Source: Parabacteroides sp. TM07-1AC
GTDB taxonomy: Bacteria > Bacteroidota > Bacteroidia > Bacteroidales > Tannerellaceae
Direction: 5' to 3'
Length of the DNA: 64,000 nucleotides
Assembly (NCBI RefSeq): GCF_003480915.1
Contig: NZ_QUKD01000007.1
Span: forward strand, 248,001 to 312,000
Shown here piece by piece: positions 12,633 through 20,445 of this stretch. The notes beneath the pieces are model-generated. The model did not search any database. It was given only the letters and a program-made list of their open reading frames with translations, and was not told the DNA's origin. Position 1 is the first letter of the stretch, and each line of letters begins with the position of its first letter. Made by a program: the position numbers and the translations under genes.

Positions 12633-12715
12633 TGGGCAGTGATGGATTCGAACCACCGAAGTCGAAAGACAGCTGAGTTACAGTCAGCCCCATTTGGCCA
12701 CTCTGGTAACTGCCC
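12633..12715 (-). tRNA. tRNA-Tyr (GTA anticodon)
   Basis: 83 nt class II tRNA with a long variable arm. Acceptor GGGCAGT/ACTGCCC is perfect and the discriminator is A. The anticodon loop CTGTAAC gives GTA (Tyr). CCA is not encoded. Confidence 0.97.
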
Positions 12716-12739
12716 AATATGTCAAAAACTTTTCTTTTG

Positions 12740-12813
12740 AGCCTCTTGTCGGATTCGAACCAACGACCCCGAGATTACAAATCACGTGCTCTGGCCAACT
12801 GAGCTAAAGAGGC
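12740..12813 (-). tRNA. tRNA-Thr (TGT anticodon)
   Basis: 74 nt. Acceptor GCCTCTT pairs with AAGAGGC, discriminator T. The anticodon loop TTTGTAA gives TGT (Thr). The anticodon stem CGTGA/TCTCG has one U-U opposition. First tRNA of the tRNA-tuf transcript. Confidence 0.95.
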
Positions 12814-12817
12814 AAAC

Positions 12818-12862
12818 CTTCTTTTCTAAAAGAAGCCGTTTCGTCGGGTAGGCGAAACGGCT
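12818..12862 (-). terminator. Two overlapping hairpins between the hibernation-factor gene and the tRNA-tuf cluster
   Basis: AGCCGTTTCG/CGAAACGGCT (10-bp stem, 12834-12862) is followed on the minus strand by CTTCTTTT-AG-AAAAGAAG (8-bp stem, 12818-12835), sharing two bases. This could terminate the upstream hibernation-factor gene. The likely tRNA-tuf start site (about 12857) falls inside the first stem, so it could equally be a 5' leader structure. Confidence 0.6.
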
Positions 12863-12863
12863 G

Positions 12864-12894
12864 CAAATTTAGATATTATTTCTTACATACCAAA
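12864..12894 (-). promoter_or_regulatory. Bacteroidetes-type promoter of the tRNA-tuf operon
   Basis: On the minus strand TTTG (12894-12891) and TAAATTTG (12871-12864) are 19 nt apart, matching the Bacteroides -33/-7 consensus TTTG...TAnnTTTG. The inferred start is near 12857, upstream of tRNA-Thr(TGT). Confidence 0.75.
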
Positions 12895-12911
12895 TTTATC
12901 TACCGTTTTTT

Positions 12912-13211
12912 TTATTTGGCTCTGATTTTTTCCTTGAATTTAACTAATTGCTTTTCCAAAGCTTCAACACATTCGTCAATAGACGCTTCAAAAGTGTCGT
13001 TTATCTTCTCCGCAAAGCAATCGCCATTCTTTATTTTCAAACGCACAGCAGCTTCTTTATTCTTAGCTGATTCAGGCTTCACAACCTTCAACGTTACTTC
13101 TGCTAATATTATGCCGTCGAAGTATTGCTCCAACTTACTAACTTTCTTCTGAATAAACGCTTCTAACTGAGCTGTTGCGTCAAAATGGATTGCTTGAATT
13201 CTAATGTCCAT
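12912..13211 (-). CDS. hpf: Ribosome hibernation-promoting factor, short form (HPF/YfiA family)
   Basis: 99 aa with the S30AE fold: N-terminal MDIRIQAIHFDATAQLEAFIQKK, a central strand AEVTLKVV and the C-terminal helix EALEKQLVKFKEKIRAK. It lacks the C-terminal dimerisation domain of long HPF, so it is the short form. Family members bind the 30S decoding region and hold ribosomes inactive in stationary phase. It begins 2 nt after the XerC-like gene, so the two are probably cotranscribed. Assignment to HPF rather than YfiA/RaiA activity is not decidable from sequence. Confidence 0.93.
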   Translation of the reverse strand: MDIRIQAIHFDATAQLEAFIQKKVSKLEQYFDGIILAEVTLKVVKPESAKNKEAAVRLKIKNGDCFAEKINDTFEASIDECVEALEKQLVKFKEKIRAK

Positions 13212-13213
13212 AA

Positions 13214-14110
13214 TTAACCTCCTTCTTTTTTAGCTCTTGGATGAGCATGATACACTTTTTTTAATTCCTCAAAGGTTGTATGTGTGTAAACGCTGGTTGA
13301 AGCCAAACTGCTGTGTCCTAACAATTCTTTCACAGCATTCAGCTCTGCTCCATTATTCAACATACTTGTTGCAAACGAATGTCTCAATACATGAGGGCTA
13401 CGTTTCGCCAATGTTGGGATCTCCGACAGTTTCTTCTTTACTATATTATAAACGATACCTGCCGATAATTGTTCCCCGTTTTTTCTTACAAAAAACCATC
13501 CGCTCTCCGAACCAACTTCACGATTTCGAACTTCAGTGTATGCCTGTATTAAGTCATTTAATCCTTCTGCAAATGGAATCAACCGCTGCTTATTACGTTT
13601 ACCTGTCACGCGTATCTGCATTGTTTCACAATCGACATCGGAATCATGGATTCCGATCAATTCCGAACGACGAATACCCGTATCATATAACATTTCAAGT
13701 ATCAGGCGATTCCTTACACCTTCAAAATCCTCATCAAACCCATCTCCATCCAACAAGAGTTCCATTTCCTTATCTCTGACGAAATAAGGCAACGGCTTCT
13801 TTGTTTTAGGCCCGGTAATTAACCTTAACGGGTTTACAGAGATGCTTCCCTGCTTCATAAGGAATTTAAAAAAAGACTTCAAAGAACTTAATTTCCGATT
13901 GACCGATACAGGAGATATCTTCTCGTCCATCAAAGAGACAATCCAACATCTGACTAAATCTGCATCGACTTCCTCCGGAACAAATCTGTTATCCTTATTC
14001 ATTTTCACATACTCTTCAAACTGACGCAAATCTTTTGAATAAGCCTCTATCGTATAATTGGAATAATTCCTTTCATACCGAAGATAATCTAAAAATGAAT
14101 CTATCAACAT
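13214..14110 (-). CDS. xerC: Tyrosine recombinase, XerC-like
   Basis: 298 aa. An N-terminal SAM-like core-binding domain (about 1-85, with YLRYERNYSNYTIEAYSKDL) precedes the catalytic domain with the set Arg (GIRRSELIGI), Lys (TGKRNKQR), HVLRHSFAT, LGHSSLASTSVYTH (His and the Tyr nucleophile). Length and motifs fit chromosome dimer resolution recombinases, and its housekeeping position beside rpsU and the hibernation factor supports XerC rather than a phage or conjugative-transposon integrase. No dif-like site was recognised nearby. Confidence 0.9.
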   Translation of the reverse strand: MLIDSFLDYLRYERNYSNYTIEAYSKDLRQFEEYVKMNKDNRFVPEEVDADLVRCWIVSLMDEKISPVSVNRKLSSLKSFFKFLMKQGSISVNPLRLITGPKTKKPLPYFVRDKEMELLLDGDGFDEDFEGVRNRLILEMLYDTGIRRSELIGIHDSDVDCETMQIRVTGKRNKQRLIPFAEGLNDLIQAYTEVRNREVGSESGWFFVRKNGEQLSAGIVYNIVKKKLSEIPTLAKRSPHVLRHSFATSMLNNGAELNAVKELLGHSSLASTSVYTHTTFEELKKVYHAHPRAKKEGG

Positions 14111-14183
14111 ATCTGCGTTGCATCAACTTTTATGCAACGAAAATAGGAATAAGAATTCAATAAAACAAGCCTGGTAGGATATT

Positions 14184-14375
14184 TTATTCTTCTACCTGCT
14201 GCAATTGCTGTACGTAAACCGCACGCATTGTTTGTTTTCTCTTTTCAACAGAAGGTTTTATAAAAGCCTGACGACTTCTCAGTTCTTTAACCACACCTGT
14301 TTTTTCGAACTTTCTTTTAAATTTCTTAAGCGCTTTCTCGATGTTTTCGCCTTCTTTCAATGGAACTACGATCAT
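14184..14375 (-). CDS. rpsU: 30S ribosomal protein S21
   Basis: 63 aa basic protein: MIVVPLKEGENIEKALKKFK, then RSRQAFIKPSVEKRKQ. Typical length for Bacteroidetes S21, which in this phylum takes part in sequestering the anti-Shine-Dalgarno end of 16S rRNA. First gene of the rpsU-xerC-hpf run. Confidence 0.97.
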   Translation of the reverse strand: MIVVPLKEGENIEKALKKFKRKFEKTGVVKELRSRQAFIKPSVEKRKQTMRAVYVQQLQQVEE

Positions 14376-14518
14376 AATTTAATTATTTATTGTTTTTAAT
14401 TATATCCTCAAAATGGGCAGCAAAATTACTGATTCTTTCGTTATTAGCAAAACTTTCGGAGAATAATTCGTATTTTTTCTTTTTCTATGAATGCTTTAAC
14501 ATACAGAAGCTCTGCAGG

Positions 14519-15568
14519 CTACAGCTTTAGACTCTCTTCGAACGGAGGATAGGCAATCCCTTTTTCCGTAATAATAGCCGTTACCAGCTCATGAGAAGTC
14601 ACATCAAAAGCCGGATTATATATATGTATATCATCCGGAGCCATCCGGTGTGTATACCACATCTCGGACACCTCTTCCGGAGCACGTTCTTCTATAATGA
14701 TGGACTTTCCGTCCGGACATTGTTTATCTATTGTAGATGTAGGCCCCAATACATAAAAAGGGATACCATAATGACGGGCAAGTACGGCCACTCCCGAAGT
14801 CCCGATCTTATTCGCCACATCTCCGTTCATCGCTACCCGGTCACAGCCGACAACAACCGCCTGTACCCATCCTTTCTGCATGACAGACGAAGCCATATTA
14901 TCACAAATAAGCGTAACATCCACGCCGGCGCGGTGCAACTCGTAAGCCGTAAGCCGGGCACCCTGCAATAAGGGACGTGTTTCATCTGCAAAAACCTTGA
15001 AACCATAGCCTCTCTCCTCCCCCAAATAAACCGGAGCCAATGCTGTCCCATACTCAGAAACAGCCAGATGCCCTGCATTACAATGGGTCAGAATCCCCAT
15101 ACCCGGACGCAATAACGACAAGGCATATTCCCCGATACGCCGGCAAGCAGCAGCATCTTCTTCACGGATAGTTATCGCCTCATCGTGTAACAACTCTACC
15201 AACGTGGAGACTGTTGCCGAAACATTGTCAAGTACAACCTTTTCCATCCGCTCCAGGGATGCCACCAAATTAACTGCTGTAGGACGGGCTCCTGCCAGAT
15301 ACTCCTTTATACGGTGAAACTCCGTATAAAACTCATCAAAGGACGCAGCCTGTATCTGCCTGCTGCAAACATATATTCCATAAGCGGCTGCAACACCGAT
15401 CGCCGGTGCTCCGCGTACTTTCAATTTATAAATCGCATCCCATATCTCTTCCGCCGAAGAAAGCTCCAAATAAGATTCTTCAGCCGGTAGTCGGGTTTGG
15501 TCCAGTATCACGACAGCATTCAGGTCATCTCTGAGACGGACAGTTTTCAAATCTGTTATATTCTTCAT
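14519..15568 (-). CDS. mtnA: Methylthioribose-1-phosphate isomerase (MtnA family)
   Basis: 349 aa eIF2B-like isomerase converting an aldose-1-phosphate (5-methylthioribose-1-P or 5-deoxyribose-1-P) to the ribulose form. Seen: KVRGAPAIGVAAAYGIYV (about residues 49-66), GILTHCNAGHLA with the catalytic Cys, DNMASSVMQ, and GCDRVAMNGDVANKIGT with the catalytic Asp. It begins 15 nt after the stop of the upstream lipoprotein gene, so probably one operon. No other methionine-salvage gene lies nearby, so the physiological substrate is open. Confidence 0.92.
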   Translation of the reverse strand: MKNITDLKTVRLRDDLNAVVILDQTRLPAEESYLELSSAEEIWDAIYKLKVRGAPAIGVAAAYGIYVCSRQIQAASFDEFYTEFHRIKEYLAGARPTAVNLVASLERMEKVVLDNVSATVSTLVELLHDEAITIREEDAAACRRIGEYALSLLRPGMGILTHCNAGHLAVSEYGTALAPVYLGEERGYGFKVFADETRPLLQGARLTAYELHRAGVDVTLICDNMASSVMQKGWVQAVVVGCDRVAMNGDVANKIGTSGVAVLARHYGIPFYVLGPTSTIDKQCPDGKSIIIEERAPEEVSEMWYTHRMAPDDIHIYNPAFDVTSHELVTAIITEKGIAYPPFEESLKL

Positions 15569-15583
15569 TTATATATAATGGTT

Positions 15584-16438
15584 TTAATACCCATTGGGGG
15601 CTAACGTCGATTCTATGACGATACCGGCAGCTCCGATCGCTACTGCACCGACAATCAGACCGGCATTCGCACCCTTCACATTATGAACATAAAAAAAGTC
15701 ACCGGCTTGTTTCTTTCCGGCATCAAAAGATGCAGGTGTCACATTTCCGGTCTTGATCAGTTGGGATACATAGAAACTACTTTCAAAAGTAGAGTATTTT
15801 CTTTTCCCACCATCATGATCAGCAGTATAAAGGCTCAAATAGCTTCTGAAAGCTAACGGAGTATTTTCTTCTGTAAATTTCTTTACTCTCACATTTACCA
15901 CACTGGAGTTCGATTTTGCAAATTTCTGCTTGCTGTACTGATCCTTCGGTATACGGTCAAACGGGAAATTCGACAATCTTAAAGGTGTAGATTCCACTTT
16001 CGACTTAGGAGGAATAAAACTCACTCCCTTAGGCAATGCGATTTCACCGGCAAACGATCCGCCGGAATAACCGTCCGAAATGCTGTAGTTTCTGCTCCAT
16101 CGATACGTATCTCCGGAATAAGAAGACTCCGTCTGCCCCTGGATAGGTGCTTTTTCCTGATAATAACTGGTAGCCACATCGTCTATAATCAAAGCGGAAC
16201 GCTGCCAGTCTACAAACAAAGGCTCATCCGTCTTATTATATACGGTAATAGAGATCGGTGCATTTTCACCGTAGAAACAATAAGAGATGAATACACTGTC
16301 ATTTTCTATGACAAAATCTTTGTCTTCATTTTTCTCACCTATCGTATCATTCGATTCCAAAACAGAATAATAGTACGAAGAACAGGAGCTCATACAAAAC
16401 AGAGCAACAACGCTTAACGCCAACAACATTCTTTTCAT
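15584..16438 (-). CDS. Predicted lipoprotein of unknown function
   Basis: 284 aa from the preferred start, ATG at 16438 (MKRMLLALSVVALFCMSSC). Two upstream in-frame starts exist (16444, 16459), but the -7 element at 16464-16471 puts the transcript start near 16457, favouring an internal one. A signal peptide ends in a lipobox (MSSC). The mature part is beta-rich with FVIENDSVFISYCFYGENAPIS, resembling secreted proteins with an Ig-like or late-competence fold. The C-terminus ends in a hydrophobic, Gly-rich segment (GLIVGAVAIGAAGIVIES), as if inserted in a membrane. I do not recognise the family. It is first in an apparent operon with the MtnA-like gene. Confidence 0.8.
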   Translation of the reverse strand: MKRMLLALSVVALFCMSSCSSYYYSVLESNDTIGEKNEDKDFVIENDSVFISYCFYGENAPISITVYNKTDEPLFVDWQRSALIIDDVATSYYQEKAPIQGQTESSYSGDTYRWSRNYSISDGYSGGSFAGEIALPKGVSFIPPKSKVESTPLRLSNFPFDRIPKDQYSKQKFAKSNSSVVNVRVKKFTEENTPLAFRSYLSLYTADHDGGKRKYSTFESSFYVSQLIKTGNVTPASFDAGKKQAGDFFYVHNVKGANAGLIVGAVAIGAAGIVIESTLAPNGY

Positions 16439-16463
16439 GACCATCCGATTAAGTAACATCCAA

Positions 16464-16471
16464 CAAATATA
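16464..16471 (-). promoter_or_regulatory. -7 element of the lipoprotein gene
   Basis: TATATTTG on the minus strand matches TAnnTTTG. It places the transcript start around 16457, downstream of the longest possible start codon. Confidence 0.6.
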
Positions 16472-16639
16472 TCATTTTTATATTTAATAGACAGCATATA
16501 GGTCCAAAACCCCTACTTTTATTTGAACTATCTCCAGTCAGGGACAACCTTTTTTATTACTAAGCATAAACCGAGTCAACCTATTTTATATATTAGACAG
16601 AATGCAGTCAACTAAAATCGTGAAACTACAGCAAGAATA

Positions 16640-16731
16640 GTTCCATATATTGTGAAACTAAAGTTCCATATATTATGAAATAAAAGTTTCGTATATTGTG
16701 AAACAAAAGTTACATATAATATGAAACTCTT
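16640..16731. repeat. Array A: four tandem 23-bp palindromic units
   Basis: Units start at 16640, 16663, 16686 and 16709, exactly 23 bp apart. Each reads approximately GTTyCATATATTrTGAAAC plus a 4-bp A-rich spacer; the arms GTTTC and GAAAC are inverted around an AT-rich centre. A partial GTGAAAC half-unit lies at 16620. The array lies in the 398-bp divergent spacer between the lipoprotein gene and the Xaa-Pro aminopeptidase gene; apart from the two -7 elements nothing else is evident in that spacer. Confidence 0.9.
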
Positions 16732-16816
16732 CCGGAACTAACTCTTCGGAACAACTCTTCCCGATATGCCTTATCGGGATTTCCAGACTAAAAAAACTAT
16801 TTCTCCGATATTTTAT

Positions 16817-16824
16817 TAACTTTG
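16817..16824 (+). promoter_or_regulatory. -7 element of the aminopeptidase gene
   Basis: TAACTTTG matches TAnnTTTG and lies 32 nt upstream of the ATG at 16857. No good -33 TTTG was found. Confidence 0.55.
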
Positions 16825-16856
16825 CCAATAGTAACGTTGACTAAAACAATAATGCG

Positions 16857-18644
16857 ATGAAAACAAACATTCAGGAACGTATCGCCGCTCTTAGAGAAGC
16901 GATGAAAGAAAAAAATATAGATGCTTATATCATTCCCAGTTCAGATCCTCATCTGAGCGAATATCCTGCCGACCGCTGGAAATCACGCGAATGGATTTCC
17001 GGTTTTGACGGTTCAGCCGGAACTGTGGTCATAACCGCAGATAAGGCTGGATTATGGACTGACTCCCGCTATTTCCTGCAAGCCGGCATCCAACTGGAAG
17101 GGACTGGTATCGAACTTTATAAAATGGCTTTGCCGGAAACGCCGACTATTCCCGACTTTCTGCTCCACGAACTACAAAACGGACAAACAGTCGGAATGGA
17201 CGGACAAACCTACAGCGTGACCGATGCCGCCCAACTGGAAAGGACACTGAATCGGAAAGGAATCAAACTGGAAGCATCCTACGATCTGATCGATCAGGTA
17301 TGGAAAGACCGGCCTGCCATCCCCGGCAATCCGTTATTCGAAATGCCGGTAGAACTGAGCGGTAAATCCGTTCGCGAAAAACTGGATGAAATCAATAACC
17401 AGCTACGTAAGCAAGGAGCCGACAGCCTTATCATTGCTGCCCTCGATGAAGTTGCCTGGACGTTCAATATACGCGGGACAGATGTCACATACAACCCCGT
17501 GGTGATCAGTTACGCATTTGTATCGGAAGAAGAGAGCGTACTTTTTATCGATCCCCGAAAGATCACAGCGGAAGCAGCAGAGCATCTCAAAAAAGAGGGA
17601 GTCACTTTGGCTGATTATACGATGATACAGAAATACCTTTCCCGGCTTCCGGAAACAAGCTCCGTATTCATCGATCCGTCTAAAACGAATCTCTCACTTT
17701 ACAATGCATTACCTAAAGGTTGTAAAATAGTAGAAGACATCACACCTGCCAATCATCTGAAAAGCAGTAAGAATGAAACTGAAATAAAAGGATTCCGTAA
17801 TGCCGTAGTGAAAGACGGTATTGCATTGACCCGTTTCTACATTTGGCTGGAAAAGAAATTAGCAGCAGGAGAAAAAGTAACCGAACTCAGCGCTTCAGCC
17901 CGCCTGACGGCTTTACGGGCAGAACAACCGCAGTATATCATGGACAGTTTTGAAACGATCTGCGGATATGCTGACCACGGAGCAATTGTTCATTATGCAG
18001 CCACACCCGAAACCGATTCGGAAATAAAAGCTGACAACATGCTCCTGATGGATTCCGGAGCCCAGTATCTGGACGGAACCACCGACATCACCCGTACAAT
18101 TGCTTTAGGCGAACCGACCGAGCAAATGAAAAAAGATTTTACCCGTGTTTTAAAAGGAACAATCGGCATTGCCAAATGTAAATTTCCGGCAGGAGCGAAA
18201 GGCGTACAACTGGATATCCTCGCGCGGAAAGCATTATGGGATGCAGGTATTAATTACCTGCACGGAACAGGGCACGGAATCGGTCATTGCCTGAATGTAC
18301 ACGAAGGTCCGCAGAGCATCCGCATGGAACTGAATCCTATCCCGCTAAAACCGGGTATGGTAATCAGTGACGAGCCCGCCATGTACAGAACCGGCGAATA
18401 CGGTATCCGGACAGAGAATATGGTACTCGTTCGCGAAGACAGCGAAACGGAATATGGCAAATTCTACGGATTCGACACGCTGACCCTATGCTACATCGAT
18501 ACGAAACTGATCATCGTTCCGATGTTGTCCGTTAGAGAACGCGCCTGGATAAACAAATATCACCAAATGGTGTACGACTTGTTAAGTCCGCATCTGAACG
18601 AAGATGAAAAGACCTGGTTAAAAGAGAAAACAGCAGAAATCTAA
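16857..18644 (+). CDS. pepP: Xaa-Pro aminopeptidase (M24B family)
   Basis: 595 aa, the long three-domain form (two creatinase-like N-terminal domains, about 1-310, then the pita-bread catalytic domain). Metal ligands lie in DSGAQYLDGTTDITRT (two Asp), HGTGHGIGHCLNVHEGP (His), DEPAMYRTGEYG (Glu) and GIRTENMV (Glu). It removes an N-terminal residue preceding proline. There is no signal peptide, so it is probably cytoplasmic. An ATG five bases upstream is followed at once by a stop, leaving 16857 as the start. Confidence 0.95.
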   Translation: MKTNIQERIAALREAMKEKNIDAYIIPSSDPHLSEYPADRWKSREWISGFDGSAGTVVITADKAGLWTDSRYFLQAGIQLEGTGIELYKMALPETPTIPDFLLHELQNGQTVGMDGQTYSVTDAAQLERTLNRKGIKLEASYDLIDQVWKDRPAIPGNPLFEMPVELSGKSVREKLDEINNQLRKQGADSLIIAALDEVAWTFNIRGTDVTYNPVVISYAFVSEEESVLFIDPRKITAEAAEHLKKEGVTLADYTMIQKYLSRLPETSSVFIDPSKTNLSLYNALPKGCKIVEDITPANHLKSSKNETEIKGFRNAVVKDGIALTRFYIWLEKKLAAGEKVTELSASARLTALRAEQPQYIMDSFETICGYADHGAIVHYAATPETDSEIKADNMLLMDSGAQYLDGTTDITRTIALGEPTEQMKKDFTRVLKGTIGIAKCKFPAGAKGVQLDILARKALWDAGINYLHGTGHGIGHCLNVHEGPQSIRMELNPIPLKPGMVISDEPAMYRTGEYGIRTENMVLVREDSETEYGKFYGFDTLTLCYIDTKLIIVPMLSVRERAWINKYHQMVYDLLSPHLNEDEKTWLKEKTAEI

Positions 18645-18649
18645 TCAGT

Positions 18650-18731
18650 TGACAATGGATAATTGACAATTGACAATTAGTTGTCGCTGTCTTTTCATTG
18701 TCAATTGTCCATTGTTAATTGTCAATTGAAT
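18650..18731. repeat. Palindromic TTGACAATTGACA-type repeat
   Basis: The spacer between two genes is filled by GTTGACAATGGATAATTG, two further TTGACAATT words, a short linker, then the reverse-complement words (CATTGTCAATTG, TTAATTGTCAATTG). It would fold into a long imperfect hairpin that ends about 5 nt before the next ATG region. A related element lies inside the riboswitch at about 39862-39928. Confidence 0.85.
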
Positions 18732-18735
18732 AATT

Positions 18736-19260
18736 ATGGCAATAATAAAATCAGTCAGAGGCTTTACCCCCAAGATCGGTAAAGACACATTTTTAGCAGA
18801 CAACGCCGCCATCATCGGCGATGTCGAAATAGGAGACGGTTGCAGCATCTGGTTCGGTACCGTACTCCGTGGTGACGTAAATTCAATCCGTATCGGCAAC
18901 GGAGTGAACATACAGGATGGTTCCGTCCTGCATACACTGTATGAGAAATCGACCATCGAGATCGGCGACGATGTCTCGGTAGGACATAATGTAACTATCC
19001 ACGGTGCCAAAATCTGTAACGGTGCACTGATTGGAATGGGGTCTGTCGTGCTCGATCATGCAGTGATCGGTGAAGGGGCGATTGTGGCTGCCGGATCAGT
19101 CGTTCTGAGCAAGACAATCGTTGAACCGGGCAGTATCTACGCCGGCGTACCGGCTAAATTCGTAAAGAAGGTAGACCCGGAACAGGCCAAAGAGATCAAC
19201 CAAAAGATTGCAAAAAACTACCACATGTATGCAAGCTGGTATAAAGAAGATTCAGAATAA
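18736..19260 (+). CDS. Gamma-carbonic anhydrase family protein
   Basis: 174 aa left-handed beta-helix protein with hexapeptide repeats (IGDVEIGDG, IRIGNG, IEIGDD). The zinc-ligand triad is present: His66 (VLH), His84 and His89 (VGHNVTIHG). It closely fits the YrdA/PaaY/CaiE group, which either hydrates CO2 or has another zinc-dependent hydrolase role. The stop codon directly abuts the next ATG (TAA-ATG), so it is probably translationally coupled to the serine hydrolase downstream. Confidence 0.92.
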   Translation: MAIIKSVRGFTPKIGKDTFLADNAAIIGDVEIGDGCSIWFGTVLRGDVNSIRIGNGVNIQDGSVLHTLYEKSTIEIGDDVSVGHNVTIHGAKICNGALIGMGSVVLDHAVIGEGAIVAAGSVVLSKTIVEPGSIYAGVPAKFVKKVDPEQAKEINQKIAKNYHMYASWYKEDSE

Positions 19261-20424
19261 ATGAAAAAGACAGGATGGGCAATACTACTGGCTCTATGTT
19301 GTATCGGAGGCTATCTGGTATTGCCCTCCAATTATTATCTGCGGCGTGCCCTTATTCACCTGCTCCCGAAGATCGACCAGTATCCGATCTTTGAAAACCG
19401 GACAGTGAAAGCTAGTAACCCACATCCCTGGGCGGAGGCGGAAGCATACAATAAATTATCCATTCCGGAAAAATACCTGCCCGTGTTCGAAGACCTGGGA
19501 ACCGTAGCCTTTGTCATCATCAAAGACAGTTCCTTACTTTTTGAACAGTACTGGGAAGGTTATTCCCCTCAATCGCACAGCAACTCATTTTCTATGGCCA
19601 AAAGTATCGTATCGCTGGCCATCGGATGTGCCATAGACGACGGTTTTATTAAAAATGTAGATCAGCCGGTCAGCGACTTCTACCCGAAATTTAAAGGTTA
19701 CAACGGCAAGACGTTAACACTCCGTCACTTACTGACAATGAGTGCGGGTGTCGACTTTGACGAGGCTTATTCTTCCCCCTTCTCTCCCACTACAAAGCTG
19801 TATTACGGGGATGACCTGCAAAAGATCGCTTTAGGTATGAAGGAAATAGAAGAACCGGGTGTCAACTTCATCTATCAGAGCGGTGTCACGCAGTTACTGT
19901 CCCTTATCGTCGAAAAAGCGACCGGTGAAAATATAAGTTCATATGTTTCAAGAAAATTATGGACTCCGATAAACGCAGAAGAAGATGCCCTTTGGAGCCT
20001 GGATAAAAAAGAGGGTATCGAAAAAGCATATTGCTGCTTCAACAGCAACGCCCGCGACTTCGCCCGTTTCGGTCAACTGATATTAAACAAAGGAAGCTGG
20101 AACGGAAAACAGCTCGTTTCCGAATCATACATAAAAGAGGCTACAACACCGGATACCAGTCTGGTATTTAAAGAATACAATGAAAAGAACCATTGTTACG
20201 GTTTTCAGTTCTGGCATCTGACTTATAAGAATCTGGAAATTCCTTATATGCGGGGTATTCTGGGACAGTATATTTTTGCCATCCCGGAACTGAATGCCGT
20301 AGTCGTACGCCTGGGGCATAAACGCAGCGACACACGCACTTCCCAACATTACCCGGACGATATCGACACATGGCTGGGAGCTGCTATGGAGATCATTCAA
20401 AAGTCAAATAATAAATCAGAATAA
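19261..20424 (+). CDS. Serine hydrolase of the beta-lactamase (class C-like) family
   Basis: 387 aa. An N-terminal hydrophobic stretch (about 5-22, AILLALCCIGGYLVLP) is a signal or membrane anchor. The catalytic SxxK is SMAK in NSFSMAKSIVSLAIG (about residue 117); YQSG (about residue 212) stands where YxN is usual. LTLRHLLTMSAGVDFDEAY is characteristic of the PF00144 family. Family members include esterases, D-aminopeptidases and penicillin-binding-like enzymes, so the substrate is not predicted. Confidence 0.88.
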   Translation: MKKTGWAILLALCCIGGYLVLPSNYYLRRALIHLLPKIDQYPIFENRTVKASNPHPWAEAEAYNKLSIPEKYLPVFEDLGTVAFVIIKDSSLLFEQYWEGYSPQSHSNSFSMAKSIVSLAIGCAIDDGFIKNVDQPVSDFYPKFKGYNGKTLTLRHLLTMSAGVDFDEAYSSPFSPTTKLYYGDDLQKIALGMKEIEEPGVNFIYQSGVTQLLSLIVEKATGENISSYVSRKLWTPINAEEDALWSLDKKEGIEKAYCCFNSNARDFARFGQLILNKGSWNGKQLVSESYIKEATTPDTSLVFKEYNEKNHCYGFQFWHLTYKNLEIPYMRGILGQYIFAIPELNAVVVRLGHKRSDTRTSQHYPDDIDTWLGAAMEIIQKSNNKSE

Positions 20425-20445
20425 ACATACTAAATTAAACAACAA

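Noticed and set aside
16640..16731. CRISPR-like array
   Set aside because: Units are contiguous 23-bp palindromes with only about 4 bp between cores; there are no spacers of 25-45 bp and no cas genes anywhere in the window. The same holds for the arrays at 41791, 43663 and 61337.
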